A stretch of DNA of 64,000 nucleotides from Pontimonas sp. (GCA_018402295.1 JAGYJI010000006.1:186001-250000); one strand, 5' to 3'; positions 25,919 through 39,446 are shown, numbered from the stretch's first letter. Notes: generated from the sequence alone by a model not told the origin. Numbers and translations: made by a program.

Positions 25919-26781
25919 GTGCCCTTCGGACTCTGGTGCTGAGCTCCAGGCCGCTCAGCTGGGTCAACACGGCCTTCCCCTTCGGTCTCACCTACTACCT
26001 GTTTGTCGGGGAGTTTGATGCCCTGTTTGTGGTGGGCAGTTTGTTCTTCCTCATCCCCTACAACGTTCTGATGTATGGCATCAACGATGTTTTTGACTAC
26101 GAATCCGATCTCCGAAACCCGCGCAAAGGTGGTGTCGAGGGGGCGCTGCTTCCACCGGAGTTGCACCGCCCGATGCTTCTGGTGTCCACTCTGCTGCCAC
26201 TGCCGTTTCTCGTTCCCCTTGTGCTGTGGGGGTCTGTCGCCTCCACCGGTGTGCTCGCGCTGGCGCTCTTCTTTGTGGTCGCCTATTCGGCGAAGAACAT
26301 CCGTTTTAAAGAAGTGCCCTTTGTGGATTCGGTAACCTCGAGCCTGCACTTTGTCATGCCGGCTGTTTATGCGATGACCCTGGTGGGGGGAGAGCTCACC
26401 CCCTTGGCTCTCACACTCTTGGGTTCCTTCTTCTTCTGGGGGATGGCCTCGCATGCCTTTGGGGCAGTGCAGGATGTGGCGGCTGACCGGGAGGCCGGCG
26501 TCGGGTCACTTGCCACCGTCATTGGCGCCAAGGGAACGGTGCGCTTCGCCATTGGCCTCTATGTTCTGGCCGGTCTTCTGCTCGCGGTGACCCCGTGGCC
26601 CTTGCCGTTGATCGGACTGGTCGTGATTCTCTATGTGGGAGCGCTTGCCCCCTGGTGGTCGGTCAGCGACGAGGATTCCTGGAAAGCCAACCGCAGCTGG
26701 CGGTGGTTCTTAGGCCTTAACTTTGTGGCCGGCGCTGGTGTTGTCTTGGTGCTCTTTGAATGGTGGCAGGTCACCGGATAG
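25915..26781 (+). CDS. crtEb: Lycopene elongase, UbiA-type prenyltransferase
   Basis: About 288 residues with eight or nine hydrophobic helices and the prenyltransferase motif NDVFDYESDLRNP near residue 54; a second aspartate-rich segment QDVAADREAG lies near residue 182. In C50-carotenoid producers CrtEb adds two DMAPP units to lycopene. Position at the end of crtB-crtI-crtYe-crtYf supports a decaprenoxanthin-like end product, though ring type cannot be fixed from sequence. Confidence 0.88.
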   Translation: MSALRTLVLSSRPLSWVNTAFPFGLTYYLFVGEFDALFVVGSLFFLIPYNVLMYGINDVFDYESDLRNPRKGGVEGALLPPELHRPMLLVSTLLPLPFLVPLVLWGSVASTGVLALALFFVVAYSAKNIRFKEVPFVDSVTSSLHFVMPAVYAMTLVGGELTPLALTLLGSFFFWGMASHAFGAVQDVAADREAGVGSLATVIGAKGTVRFAIGLYVLAGLLLAVTPWPLPLIGLVVILYVGALAPWWSVSDEDSWKANRSWRWFLGLNFVAGAGVVLVLFEWWQVTG

Positions 26782-28164
26782 CGCGCGGGGGTGCTTTCAC
26801 GAAGAGCAACAGGACGCCTCCGACCAGCAGCACAAGCGAGATGCCGAGAAGACCAAACAGCGTTTGGTTGGCAGCCAGTGCGATGAACACTCCCCACGCT
26901 AGGGAGGCCATCCAGCCAGCAGCGCGACCGGTGGTCGCATACAGGCCAAACACTTCGCCCTCTTTCCCGACGGGTGTTACCCGGGCCAGGAATGACCGTG
27001 ATGCGGCCTGGGCGGGTCCGACAAACAATGCCAAAATCAGCCCGGCGACCCAGAACATCGGCGTTCCGAGGTCGACTAAGAAGAAGACTGCCAGCGTGCA
27101 AGCGACAAGGCCAAACACGGACACCACGATCACCGTTTTGGGCCCAAGGCGGTCATCGAGTCGCCCCGCCAGGATGGTGGCAACCCCCGCCACAAGATTG
27201 AGCGCGATGCCGAAAACGACGAGGTCAGTGAAGGTGAAACCGAAGACAATGCTCGCGATCACAGAGCCAAAGACAAACACAGCGGAGAGCCCATCTCGAT
27301 AGACGGCGCTGGCTAACAAGAACCAGAAGGTGGGCCGACTGTCTTTCCAGAGCCTCATGATGCTGCGGCCCAGCTCGACGTAGCTGCGGAAGAAGCCGAC
27401 CTTCTCAGCGGCAGTGAGCTTGGGGGGCTCGGGAACATTAACAAAAATGGGAATGACAAAGATGACGGTCCAGATGGTGGACCCGAGGGCGATCAGCTGG
27501 AAGGTGGTGGCAACAGTGCCATCCAAGACCCCGCCCAGAATGAGCCCCACCACAGTTGCCAGGGCAATAATGCCCCCCAGGTAGCCAAACCCCCAGCCCA
27601 AACCGGAGACTTTTCCGACAGTTTTCGGCGTTGCAATGGACACCAGGAGTGCGTTGTAACTGACGCCGGCGATTTCGCCAAAGACGCTGCCGATCGCAAT
27701 CAGTGCCACACCCATCCAGAACCATTCCGCGCCAGGCTGGACAAATACCATCCCCAGTTGAGCCGCGATGAGCAGAGCGGTAAAGAGAAGCAGTTGAGAC
27801 TTCTGTTGACCAGTTCTATCGGCTCGCTGCCCCAGAACGGGGGCGAGAAGAGCAATGAGGAGCCCGGCAGCGGTGATGCCGTATCCCAGGTTGCTGGCGA
27901 GCTGACCGAGTGCCGCATCTTCCCCCGCGGTTCCCACCACCTCGGGATCGAGGAAAAAGTGCTGGTGAGGAAGCTGGGAACCCAGACGAAGGTGATGAGG
28001 ACGGTGTTGAAAGGCTGGGTGGCCCAGTCCCAGAACGCCCATGACCAGACCCGTTTGCGCGGGATGACTTTGCCTTCGTTTCCGGTGAGCCCCACCACAG
28101 GCAAGGCGTCGGTGTCCATAAAGAAGGAGGGAGTCCCCTGCTGGGGCAAACCATCATTGGTCAT
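26771..28164 (-). CDS. MFS transporter of the UMF1 (Atg22-like) family, frameshifted
   Basis: Twelve-helix transporter, about 464 residues when repaired. The N-terminal WSWAFWDWATQPFNTVLITF is the UMF1 family hallmark and is in a different frame from the rest; one missing A in AAAAA (27954-27958) reunites FLTSTF with FLDPEVVG. Substrate unknown. The ATG at 28164 has TACGGT 6 nt upstream and no Shine-Dalgarno. The 3' end overlaps crtEb by 11 nt. Confidence 0.75.
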
Positions 28165-28170
28165 GAGAGA

Positions 28171-28176
28171 ACCGTA
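28171..28176 (-). promoter_or_regulatory. -10 element of the MFS transporter gene
   Basis: TACGGT on the - strand, exactly 6 nt before ATG 28164. Confidence 0.5.
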
Positions 28177-28231
28177 CTGCCTTTGAGCAAATTTGGGGTA
28201 AATAGCGGCAATCTAAATTCTCAAGACCCAC

Positions 28232-28257
28232 AATATGAGCCGATGCTGACTCATATT
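28232..28257. repeat. Inverted repeat AATATGAG-N10-CTCATATT upstream of dnaK
   Basis: Arms are perfect reverse complements. The TGAG/CTCA core is HAIR-like but the spacing is one base longer than in the HspR consensus, so it may be a third HspR site or a site for another regulator. Confidence 0.5.
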
Positions 28258-28269
28258 TTGGTGAGAGAA

Positions 28270-28290
28270 CTTGACAAGGGTCGACTCATG
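28270..28290 (+). promoter_or_regulatory. HAIR-like HspR operator 1, overlapping a TTGACA
   Basis: CTTGACA-N7-ACTCATG against the HspR-associated inverted repeat consensus CTTGAGT-N7-ACTCAAG. TTGACA at 28271-28276 within it could be the -35 of the dnaK promoter. Confidence 0.7.
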
Positions 28291-28297
28291 TTGCAAA

Positions 28298-28318
28298 CTT
28301 GAGTCACGCCGACTCAGA
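28298..28318 (+). promoter_or_regulatory. HAIR-like HspR operator 2
   Basis: CTTGAGT-N7-ACTCAGA: perfect left arm, two mismatches in the right arm. Its left arm starts 28 bp after that of operator 1. Supports repression of dnaK-grpE-dnaJ-hspR-clpB by HspR. Confidence 0.8.
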
Positions 28319-28341
28319 TTCGGCGACACTACAGATAGTAA

Positions 28342-30207
<1,866 letters not shown>

Positions 30208-30212
30208 GGCTG

Positions 30213-30809
30213 ATGTCACGCAAAGAGAAACCTCAGCCCGAGCGGGATGAGGAACCCCAGGAGCCACTCTTCACCGACAAGCGTCGTGTTGATCCGGACA
30301 CCGGAGATGTGCGACCCGAGGCAGCAGGATCTGCTGCCTCGGACGAGCTCTCCGAGGACGACATGGCGCTGCTCCAGGATGCCGAGCGTGATTTGGTCGC
30401 GGAATACCGCGATCGCGCCGCCCGTGCGGAAGCTGAGTTGCAAAATTTCCGGACTCGCGTGGAGCGAGACCGTCAGGCCAACCGGGACACCGTAATTGCT
30501 GAGGTGATTCGATCTCTGTTACCCGTGATGGATGACCTAGATCGCGCGGAAGCCCACGGAGATCTTGCGGGTACTCCGCTGGAACTGGTGGCACAGAAGT
30601 TGCGCTCAAGTTTTGAGCGATACGGCATCAAGCCCGTGGGCGAGGTGGGAGAAGTATTCAATCCCGCCCACCATGAAGCAGTGGTTCGCCTCCCAGAGGC
30701 CGGCGCCACAGGGGAAACAGTGGCGGAGGTCATCGAAGGTGGTTACACCATCGGTGAGCGGTTGATTCGACCCGCCAAGGTCGCCGTGAAGGTTCCTGCG
30801 GACGAGTAA
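30213..30809 (+). CDS. grpE: Nucleotide exchange factor GrpE
   Basis: 198 residues: charged N-terminus, long helical region with RAEAELQNFRTRVERDRQANRD near residue 71, and the C-terminal beta domain with EVGEVFNPAHHEAVVRLPE near residue 145. It releases ADP from DnaK. Starts 5 nt after the dnaK stop. Confidence 0.95.
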   Translation: MSRKEKPQPERDEEPQEPLFTDKRRVDPDTGDVRPEAAGSAASDELSEDDMALLQDAERDLVAEYRDRAARAEAELQNFRTRVERDRQANRDTVIAEVIRSLLPVMDDLDRAEAHGDLAGTPLELVAQKLRSSFERYGIKPVGEVGEVFNPAHHEAVVRLPEAGATGETVAEVIEGGYTIGERLIRPAKVAVKVPADE

Positions 30810-30822
30810 GGGAGGTGGGTGA

Positions 30823-31776
30823 ATGGCGAGCCAAGATTGGTTAGAGAAGGACTTCTATCAGGTCCTCGGGGTGTCGAAAGATGTCAGCGAGTCTGAACTG
30901 AAGAAGACCTATCGGTCGCTTGCCCGGAAATTCCACCCCGACTCCAACCCGGATGACGCATCCGCGGAAGCTCGGTTCAAGGAAATCTCAGAGGCGTACT
31001 CGGTGCTCTCCGATCCGCAGCAGCGATCAGAGTATGACCAGATCCGCGCGATGCAAGCGGGTCGACCTCGCTTCACCGCCGGTGGTGGGTCGGGCGGTTT
31101 TGATGACGTCTTTGGCGGAATGTTTGGCGGGGTGCCCCGGGGTGGGCAAAGCGCAGACTTTGGCGACTTGTTCTCAGGGCTTTTTGGTGCTGGCCAGGGG
31201 GGCTACTCCGGATACCGGGAGCCCACCAAAGGCCGCGATGTCATTTCCCGAGTGACTCTTGAATTGCCCACAGCCCTGAGGGGAACTGAGATTTCCCTGG
31301 AGGGCCCTGGAGGCAAGAAAATTACTGCCCGAGTCCCTGCTGGGGTGAAAGATGGTCAGAAGGTTCGTCTGCGCGGAAAAGGCCACCCCAGCCCTGATGG
31401 GGGAAAACCTGGTGATGTCATCATCACGGTGGGCGTTCCTAAACACCAGATCTTTGGTCGCGATGGTGACAACCTGCGCATTGAGGTTCCCATCACGTTT
31501 GGCGAAGCGACGCTCGGTGCCACCATCGAGGTTCCGACAATCGAGGGTGAGATTGTGAAGGTCAAGGTGCCCGCGGGCACCCCCAGCGGCAAAGTCCTTC
31601 GGGTGAAGGGCCACGGCGTTCGCGGGGGCGCAGCGCTGGGTGACCTGTTGGTGGAATTGCAGGTGGCGGTCCCCGCGCACCTCTCCAAGATTGCTCAAGG
31701 CCACCTCGAGAAGCTCATGACGGCGTTACCGAAGGAGAATCCTCGGGCGGACCTGCTGAAGAGAGCGGGGGTGTAG
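30823..31776 (+). CDS. dnaJ: DnaJ co-chaperone without zinc finger
   Basis: 317 residues: J domain with the HPD motif in ARKFHPDSNPDD near residue 37, a Gly/Phe-rich linker, and two C-terminal beta domains. The four CxxCxGxG repeats of canonical DnaJ are absent and the protein contains no cysteine, so it is a type B (CbpA/DnaJ2-like) co-chaperone although it occupies the dnaJ position of the operon. GGGAGGT ribosome-binding site. Confidence 0.93.
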   Translation: MASQDWLEKDFYQVLGVSKDVSESELKKTYRSLARKFHPDSNPDDASAEARFKEISEAYSVLSDPQQRSEYDQIRAMQAGRPRFTAGGGSGGFDDVFGGMFGGVPRGGQSADFGDLFSGLFGAGQGGYSGYREPTKGRDVISRVTLELPTALRGTEISLEGPGGKKITARVPAGVKDGQKVRLRGKGHPSPDGGKPGDVIITVGVPKHQIFGRDGDNLRIEVPITFGEATLGATIEVPTIEGEIVKVKVPAGTPSGKVLRVKGHGVRGGAALGDLLVELQVAVPAHLSKIAQGHLEKLMTALPKENPRADLLKRAGV

Positions 31777-31779
31777 GCG

Positions 31780-32229
31780 ATGGAGATGGATGAGAGAACT
31801 CCCCTGTTTGCCATCACTGCGGCAGCGGAACTCGCTGGGATGCACCCACAAACTCTGCGGCAATACGACCGCTTGGGACTGGTGAGTCCCACCCGAACCG
31901 CAGGAAGAACCAGGCGCTACTCGATGAAGGACGTGGTCCAGCTTCGAGAAATTTCTCGTCTCAGTGCTGAGGGGCTCAACCTGGAGGGCATCAAGCGAAT
32001 CTTGGAGTTGGAGTCACAGGTTGATGTGCTCCAGCGCAGGGTGCGAGCCTTGGAGGCCACGCTGGCCGATGAACTCTTACAGAAATCGGGACGCCGCGTT
32101 TTTGCAGCCGGATCAGAGGGGGATGTCATTCCTTTGCGCCAGGGTGAGCGGGCCAAGAAACACAACCAGGTGGTCGTGTGGAACCCCTTTGCCTGGACTC
32201 CACCGCCCATCCAGAAGCTTGAGAAGTAG
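31780..32229 (+). CDS. hspR: MerR-family heat-shock repressor HspR
   Basis: 149 residues. Winged-helix start [29 protein letters not shown], then [17 protein letters not shown] and a coiled-coil ([15 protein letters not shown]). HspR binds HAIR sequences with DnaK as co-repressor; two HAIR-like sites lie upstream of dnaK. Begins 3 nt after dnaJ. Confidence 0.95.
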   Translation: MEMDERTPLFAITAAAELAGMHPQTLRQYDRLGLVSPTRTAGRTRRYSMKDVVQLREISRLSAEGLNLEGIKRILELESQVDVLQRRVRALEATLADELLQKSGRRVFAAGSEGDVIPLRQGERAKKHNQVVVWNPFAWTPPPIQKLEK

Positions 32230-32240
32230 AGGGGGACACC

Positions 32241-34385
<2,145 letters not shown>

Positions 34386-34435
34386 ATTCCACCTGATCGG
34401 TGTTTAGCCCAGAGTGACCCTGTGAAAGGAACAAC

Positions 34436-35020
34436 ATGAGCCACGATCATGAACCGCACGAGTTCGCGCTGACCGACATCCTCGAACAACGCTGGAGCCC
34501 TCGCGCCTTTGCCCGTGATGAAGTTCTCGACCAGACCCTGCTGGGTCCCGCTCTTGAAGCAGCGAGGTGGTCACCGTCCTCGGGAAACTCGCAGCCCTGG
34601 TCGTTCGTCGTGGGGTTCCGGGGTGACAACACCTTTTCGACAATCCTCGAGACGCTGGCATCGGGCAATCAGGTGTGGGCGGAGCACGCGGCAGTTCTTG
34701 TGGCCAATATCGCGTCCGTTGTGGATGCCGAAGGCAACCCCCAGTCCCACGCTGTTTATGACCTAGGCCAAGCGGTAGCGCACTTCACTGTGCAGGCCAC
34801 TGCCGAGGGTCTGATGGTCCACCAGATGGGGGGTTTTGATGCTCAAACTCTCGGTCGCGAACTCGAGATTGAGTCATCCCAGCGAGTCGTCACGGTGATG
34901 GCCGTGGGGTCGATGGGGGATCCCACTGACCTTCCCGAAAAACTTCAGGAGAGAGAGGCTAAGCCTCGCGAGCGAAAACCGCTCTCCGAGATTGTGGGCG
35001 GAAGCGCCGATTACGCCTGA
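34436..35020 (+). CDS. Nitroreductase-family flavoprotein
   Basis: 194 residues with the family N-terminus LEQRWSPRAFARDEV near residue 17 and ARWSPSSGNSQPWSF near residue 43, which contact FMN and NAD(P)H. Substrate unknown. GAAAGGAAC precedes the ATG. Converges on the threonine aldolase gene. Confidence 0.85.
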   Translation: MSHDHEPHEFALTDILEQRWSPRAFARDEVLDQTLLGPALEAARWSPSSGNSQPWSFVVGFRGDNTFSTILETLASGNQVWAEHAAVLVANIASVVDAEGNPQSHAVYDLGQAVAHFTVQATAEGLMVHQMGGFDAQTLGRELEIESSQRVVTVMAVGSMGDPTDLPEKLQEREAKPRERKPLSEIVGGSADYA

Positions 35021-36074
35021 AGCTCGCTGGTAATTTTTCCACGAATCCTGCGATGTCGGCGTCGGTGGTGTCAAACGAACACATCCACCGGACCTCTCCG
35101 GCAGAGCGATCCCAGTCATAGAAGCGGAAAGTTTCCCGGATCCGGTCTGACACCTGAGGATCCAGAACAGCAAAAATCGCGTTGGCGTCCGTGGGAGCAC
35201 TGAAACTCAGGCCCGTAATGACTCCTGAAGCGATTCTTTCGTCGAGAGCGTCACGCAGCCGACGTGCCATGGTGTTGGCATGCGTGGCTGAGGTGAGACC
35301 CAGGTTGTTCTCGAAGAGGGCCAGAAGTTGGGCACTGACGAAACGCATTTTGCTCGAGAGCTGCATGCTCATTTTGCGCAGATAGATCAGGCCATCGACT
35401 GCGTCAGGGTTGATAACGACGATGGCCTCGGCACCCAACACGCCGTTTTTGGTGCCACCAAGGCTGACGATGTCGACACCCACATCAGTGGTGAACGCAC
35501 CAAACGGGAGGCCGAGGCTCGCTGCCGCGTTCCACAGACGAGCCCCATCCATGTGAAGCAGCATTCCTTTGTCGTGGGCGAAGTCTGCGATGGCCTTAAT
35601 CTCAGTTGGCGTATAGACGGTACCGAGCTCGGAGCTCTGGGTGATGGACACGACAGCCGGTTGTGCCCTGTGCTCATCACCAAACCCGAAAGCCTCCGTC
35701 GCGATATCGCTCGGGGTGATTTTGCCCTCGTGGTGGGCAACGGTGAACAGCTTGAGACCGGAGACTCGCTCGGGTGCCCCACCTTCGTCAGTATGGATGT
35801 GCGCGAGCGAGCTGCAGATGACTGCTCCCCAGCGAGGCATCATGGCGGTGAGTGAGAGAACGTTGGCCCCGGTCCCGTTGAAGACCGGGAAAACCTCTGC
35901 GGCAGCACCAAAGTGTTCGCGGACGACTTCGCCCAGACGAGCTGTGTAGTCATCTTCGCCGTAGGACACTTGGTGACCCACGTTGGCGTCTGCGAGCGCT
36001 GCCATAACTTCCGGGTGCACGCCGGCGTAATTGTCGCTGGCAAAGCCGCGCCAATCGGGGTCATGGAGTCTCAC
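34959..36074 (-). CDS. ltaE: Low-specificity L-threonine aldolase; 3' end probably frameshifted
   Basis: PLP enzyme cleaving threonine to glycine and acetaldehyde. SDNYAGVHPEVM opens the protein, HMDGARLWNAA lies near residue 173 and the PLP lysine is in SLGGTKNG near residue 205. As read, a basic tail overlaps the nitroreductase gene by 62 nt. Adding one T to TTTTT (35034-35038) would instead give FVEKITSELQA and a stop at 35011-35013, a normal ending of about 354 residues. Lies 21 nt after DUF6421 on the same strand; CAGGAT sits 6 nt before its GTG. Confidence 0.85.
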   Translation of the reverse strand: MRLHDPDWRGFASDNYAGVHPEVMAALADANVGHQVSYGEDDYTARLGEVVREHFGAAAEVFPVFNGTGANVLSLTAMMPRWGAVICSSLAHIHTDEGGAPERVSGLKLFTVAHHEGKITPSDIATEAFGFGDEHRAQPAVVSITQSSELGTVYTPTEIKAIADFAHDKGMLLHMDGARLWNAAASLGLPFGAFTTDVGVDIVSLGGTKNGVLGAEAIVVINPDAVDGLIYLRKMSMQLSSKMRFVSAQLLALFENNLGLTSATHANTMARRLRDALDERIASGVITGLSFSAPTDANAIFAVLDPQVSDRIRETFRFYDWDRSAGEVRWMCSFDTTDADIAGFVEKLPASFRRNRRFRPQSRRAVFAREA

Positions 36075-36095
36075 GAGACCATCCTGACAGGTCTC

Positions 36096-37504
36096 CTAGG
36101 TGTCTGCGCCAAGGCCTGTGATGCCGGCAGTTGCCACGATTGTCGGCCCAAGTTTCTTCGCCAGAGCCTCATAGAACATCGACAGCGGGAACTCATCATC
36201 GTGAACCTGATCGGTGATCTCGCTCGGGGTTCCCTCGAGAGGAATATCGCCGGAGAGAAACTGTGAGGCGGGGTGGGGTGCGAGCACCTCCGCAATCAGC
36301 GCGTGCGCGGCAAGCCAGTGCACAATCTTGGGTCGATCGATGCTCCGCCAGTAGAGGTCATTAATGCGGTCGGAGAGTGCCACCACCACATCGGGCAGGG
36401 CATCCCAGTCAAGAGTGAGTTGTGTGTCTGTCCAGTGCAGAACGCGGTGTTGGTGCAGCCACGCGAAAAGCAACTGACCCGCAACACTGTCGTAGTTTCG
36501 CACCCGGGTGCCCGACAGGGGAAGCGGAAAATCCGGTCAAACACCACCGCGTAGAGAACCAGTTGCGCGTGCTTGCGTGTTGTCGCATCGGTCTTTTTTG
36601 CCCGGAGGAGGGAGACAGCCTCGCGGAACGCCGTGAGGTCACAGCGGAGCTCTTCCAACCCATACAGGTAGAAGGGCATCCTCTGTTTGATCATGAAGGG
36701 GTCAAACGGGAGATCCCCGCGCATGTGGGTGCGATCGTGGATCAGATCCCACATCACAAAAGTCTTTTCCGCCAGTTCTTGATCCTCCAGCAGTGCTAGG
36801 GCGTCCTCGGGTAGCTCCAATTTGGTGATCTCCACTGCGTGCCGAACCACTCTGCGAAACCTCGCAGCCTCTCGGTCCGCAAAGATGCCACCCCAGGTGA
36901 ATTCCGGCAACACAGCGGGAGCTCCATCCGGGGACCCGGCCGGGACTCGAGGAGTGACCGCTACTGATTCGGGGAACAAGACGGCCGAGTTGGTGTCATA
37001 ACCGGGCGTGTAGTCAAGGAACCGCAGAGGAACAAACAGGGCGTTGCTATACGCACCCGATTCGAGGGACGCGACATAGTCAGGCCAGATGGTTTCGCAG
37101 AGCACTGCTTCGAAGTACCGGTTCGTGGAGCCGTTTTGGGTGTACATCGGAAAGACCACGAGGTGGGCCGTGCCATCAACGCGAGTGCGTGCGGGGTGGA
37201 ACAACGACAGTGACTGGTAAAAATCAGGAACACCGAAACCGGAAGCGTCCCACGCTTCGCAATCCGCCACCACGGCGTGGAGGTAGTCCTCCTCGTGGGG
37301 GAAATGAGGCGCTAGGTCGCCAATAGCGTGAGTCATCAGGCGGATGGCATCTCGGGCCCTGGCATGATCCTTCGCTTTCGGGACGCTTCCATCTGTCACC
37401 TGAAGAGACTGAAGAGTGACGCAGGCATCCTTGAGTTGGGTCCAGGACGCATGAGTGATGAGGTCTCGACCACTGGTGGCAGCGCGTTCCATGACCATCG
37501 ACAT
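36096..37504 (-). CDS. DUF6421 family protein, frameshifted
   Basis: About 469 residues when repaired. The N-terminal two thirds and the C-terminal third are in different frames; one missing G in GGGG (36518-36521) joins VFDRIFRFP to RVRNYDSVAGQLLFAWLH. It resembles an actinobacterial family of unknown function with many conserved aromatic and histidine residues (MWDLIHDRTHMRGDLPFDPFMIKQR). No membrane segments. AGGAGG precedes the ATG. Confidence 0.6.
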
Positions 37505-37642
37505 GGCGACCTCCTGACGTGTTAGAGGTCAGTGTAAAGCGGGGGTTTGGTGCGCATGGGTGTTTTTGGCGCCATCCTGGTGCGTGTTTTGAGGGGCTGC
37601 GCAACTTTATTGCGTGTACTTCTGTGCTCGGAGAATAGAGCA

Positions 37643-37648
37643 GACTAT
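37643..37648 (+). promoter_or_regulatory. Possible -10 element of the AEC transporter gene
   Basis: GACTAT, 6 nt before GTG 37655. Matches the conserved A at position 2 and T at position 6 only; used to prefer the shorter start. Confidence 0.35.
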
Positions 37649-37654
37649 TCCCTC

Positions 37655-38581
37655 GTGACGGAAGTTTTTGTGGGGTTCGCGATCGTGACTCTCGTGGTCG
37701 CCACCGGCTATGTCACCGGCCGAATGGGAATACTCGGACCCACGGCATTGGATGTTTTATCCAAGGCCGCGTTCTTTGTTTTTTCTCCGGCATTGCTGTT
37801 CATTGTCTTGGGGGATGCCGACATTCAGGTCCTGTTCTCTGCGCTGTTGCCGGTGTCGGCGCTTGCCGCAACCTTTGCCTTGGTGATCTATCTGGTGGTG
37901 GCCGCGCTCTCGAAGGTTCGTGGCGCTGGGCGGTTAACCGTGGGAGGGCTTGCCGCGTCCTACGTGAACTCCAACAACATTGGATTGCCCCTCGCCGCCT
38001 ACATCCTGGGAGACCCTGCACTAGCCGCCCCTGTGTTGTTGTTCCAGCTGATTGTGATGTCCCCCATTGCGCTGACAATTTTGGACGTGACCCATCAGGG
38101 GTCGGTGTCGCTGCGCCGGATAGTGTCTGGTCCGATCCGTAATCCGCTGATTATTGGCTCTATGCTCGGCGTGCTGGTGTCGTGGTGGGGGATCACCCTC
38201 CCCGACATTGTTCATGAACCCCTCGAGCTTCTCGGCCAGGCAGCAGTCCCCACGTTGCTTTTTGCCCTAGGACTGTCTCTCGCCTCTCAGCGTCTCTGGG
38301 AGGCACACGAATACCGCCGGGAAATCACGGTGGCGGCCATCATCAAGCTCACGGTGATGCCGCTGATTGCCTGGTTGCTGGGGGTTTTTGTGTTCTCCTT
38401 GGAGCCCCACGCGCTCTTCACGGTGGTCATTCTGGCCGCGTTACCCAGTGCGCAAAACGTCTTCAACTATTCCCAGCGTTACGGAGTTGCGACGCCCTTA
38501 GCGAGAGATTCGGTGGTCCTGACCACCGTGGTCTCGTTGCCCATCATGATGGGCCTCGCGTTTCTTTTGGCCCCGGTTTAG
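37655..38581 (+). CDS. AEC-family (auxin efflux carrier) transporter
   Basis: About 308 residues, ten hydrophobic helices, with NSNNIGLPLAAYILGD near residue 101 as in membrane transport protein family PF03547. Substrate unknown. An in-frame ATG at 37547 would add 36 mostly basic residues with no ribosome-binding site; GTG 37655 gives a normal N-terminus (MTEVFVGFAIVTLVV). The stop shares TTAG with xthA. Confidence 0.8.
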   Translation: MTEVFVGFAIVTLVVATGYVTGRMGILGPTALDVLSKAAFFVFSPALLFIVLGDADIQVLFSALLPVSALAATFALVIYLVVAALSKVRGAGRLTVGGLAASYVNSNNIGLPLAAYILGDPALAAPVLLFQLIVMSPIALTILDVTHQGSVSLRRIVSGPIRNPLIIGSMLGVLVSWWGITLPDIVHEPLELLGQAAVPTLLFALGLSLASQRLWEAHEYRREITVAAIIKLTVMPLIAWLLGVFVFSLEPHALFTVVILAALPSAQNVFNYSQRYGVATPLARDSVVLTTVVSLPIMMGLAFLLAPV

Positions 38582-39411
38582 AACACCATCGGGCGGTCAA
38601 AGTCATCGTCCCCGCCCACCTCCACGACGACCGGGACGTGATCGCTGGGACCCTCGCCGTTGCGCTGGTCCTTCTCAATGGAGGCATGGCTGACCTGAGA
38701 GACGAAACTCTCGGAACCATAGATAAAGTCGATCCTCATCCCGTGGTCCTTAGGAAACTTGCCCTGCTTGTAATCCCAGTAGGTATACCCGGTGGGCACT
38801 AGGGGGCGAACAGTGTCCTGCAGTCCTGCTCGAGCCAGGAACGACTGGAGTGCTCCTCGCTCAAGCTCAGAGGTGTGGGTAGTTCCTGGAACTAGGAACG
38901 CTGGGTCCCCCACGTCGCTGTCGTCCGGTGCCACATTGAAGTCTCCGCCGATGGCGACGGGAAGGGCTCCGGGGAGCTCCTGGTAGGAGCGGTAGTGCTC
39001 TCCCAGGGCTTCGATAAAGCGCAGCTTGTAGTCGAGGTGTGGATCATCAAGAGCGCGACCGTTGGGAACATAGACCGAGCACAGACGAAACCCCTCGACA
39101 GTGGCGGAGAGCGCCCGGGCTTCGAGTGCTGGTTCCTCAGTGGGGTCTTTGCTAAAACCTGGCATTCCAGGGAAACCCTGCTCGATGTCCTGGAGGGGAA
39201 GCCTAGAGGCTATGCCCACGCCATTCCATTGGTTGAGGCCAAAGTGCGCCACCTCATATCCCGCGGCCTCGAAGTCCTCGACAGGAAACTGGTCGTCGCG
39301 ACACTTGGTTTCCTGCATCAACACAACGTCGATGTCGGAGGTGTGAAGAAAATCTATGACCAAGGCTTTCCTGGTGCGAATGGAGTTGACGTTCCAGGTC
39401 GCGATTCTCAT
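38578..39411 (-). CDS. xthA: Exodeoxyribonuclease III
   Basis: AP endonuclease and 3'-5' exonuclease of base-excision repair. 277 residues with ATWNVNSIRTR, catalytic glutamate in MQETKC, AIGGDFNVAPDDSDV near residue 152 and the C-terminal SDHVPV. TAGGCT on the - strand is 6 nt before the ATG, so leaderless; divergent from pyrE with only 35 bp between starts. Confidence 0.93.
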   Translation of the reverse strand: MRIATWNVNSIRTRKALVIDFLHTSDIDVVLMQETKCRDDQFPVEDFEAAGYEVAHFGLNQWNGVGIASRLPLQDIEQGFPGMPGFSKDPTEEPALEARALSATVEGFRLCSVYVPNGRALDDPHLDYKLRFIEALGEHYRSYQELPGALPVAIGGDFNVAPDDSDVGDPAFLVPGTTHTSELERGALQSFLARAGLQDTVRPLVPTGYTYWDYKQGKFPKDHGMRIDFIYGSESFVSQVSHASIEKDQRNGEGPSDHVPVVVEVGGDDDFDRPMVF

Positions 39412-39417
39412 GAGGCA

Positions 39418-39440
39418 AGCCTAAAGCGCGAAGCTAGACT
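39418..39440. promoter_or_regulatory. Back-to-back leaderless promoters of xthA and pyrE
   Basis: TAGGCT on the - strand (39418-39423) ends 6 nt before the xthA ATG and TAGACT on the + strand (39435-39440) ends 6 nt before the pyrE GTG. Eleven bp separate the hexamers, so the -35 regions lie around or inside the opposing gene's start. Confidence 0.65.
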
Positions 39441-39446
39441 GAGGGT

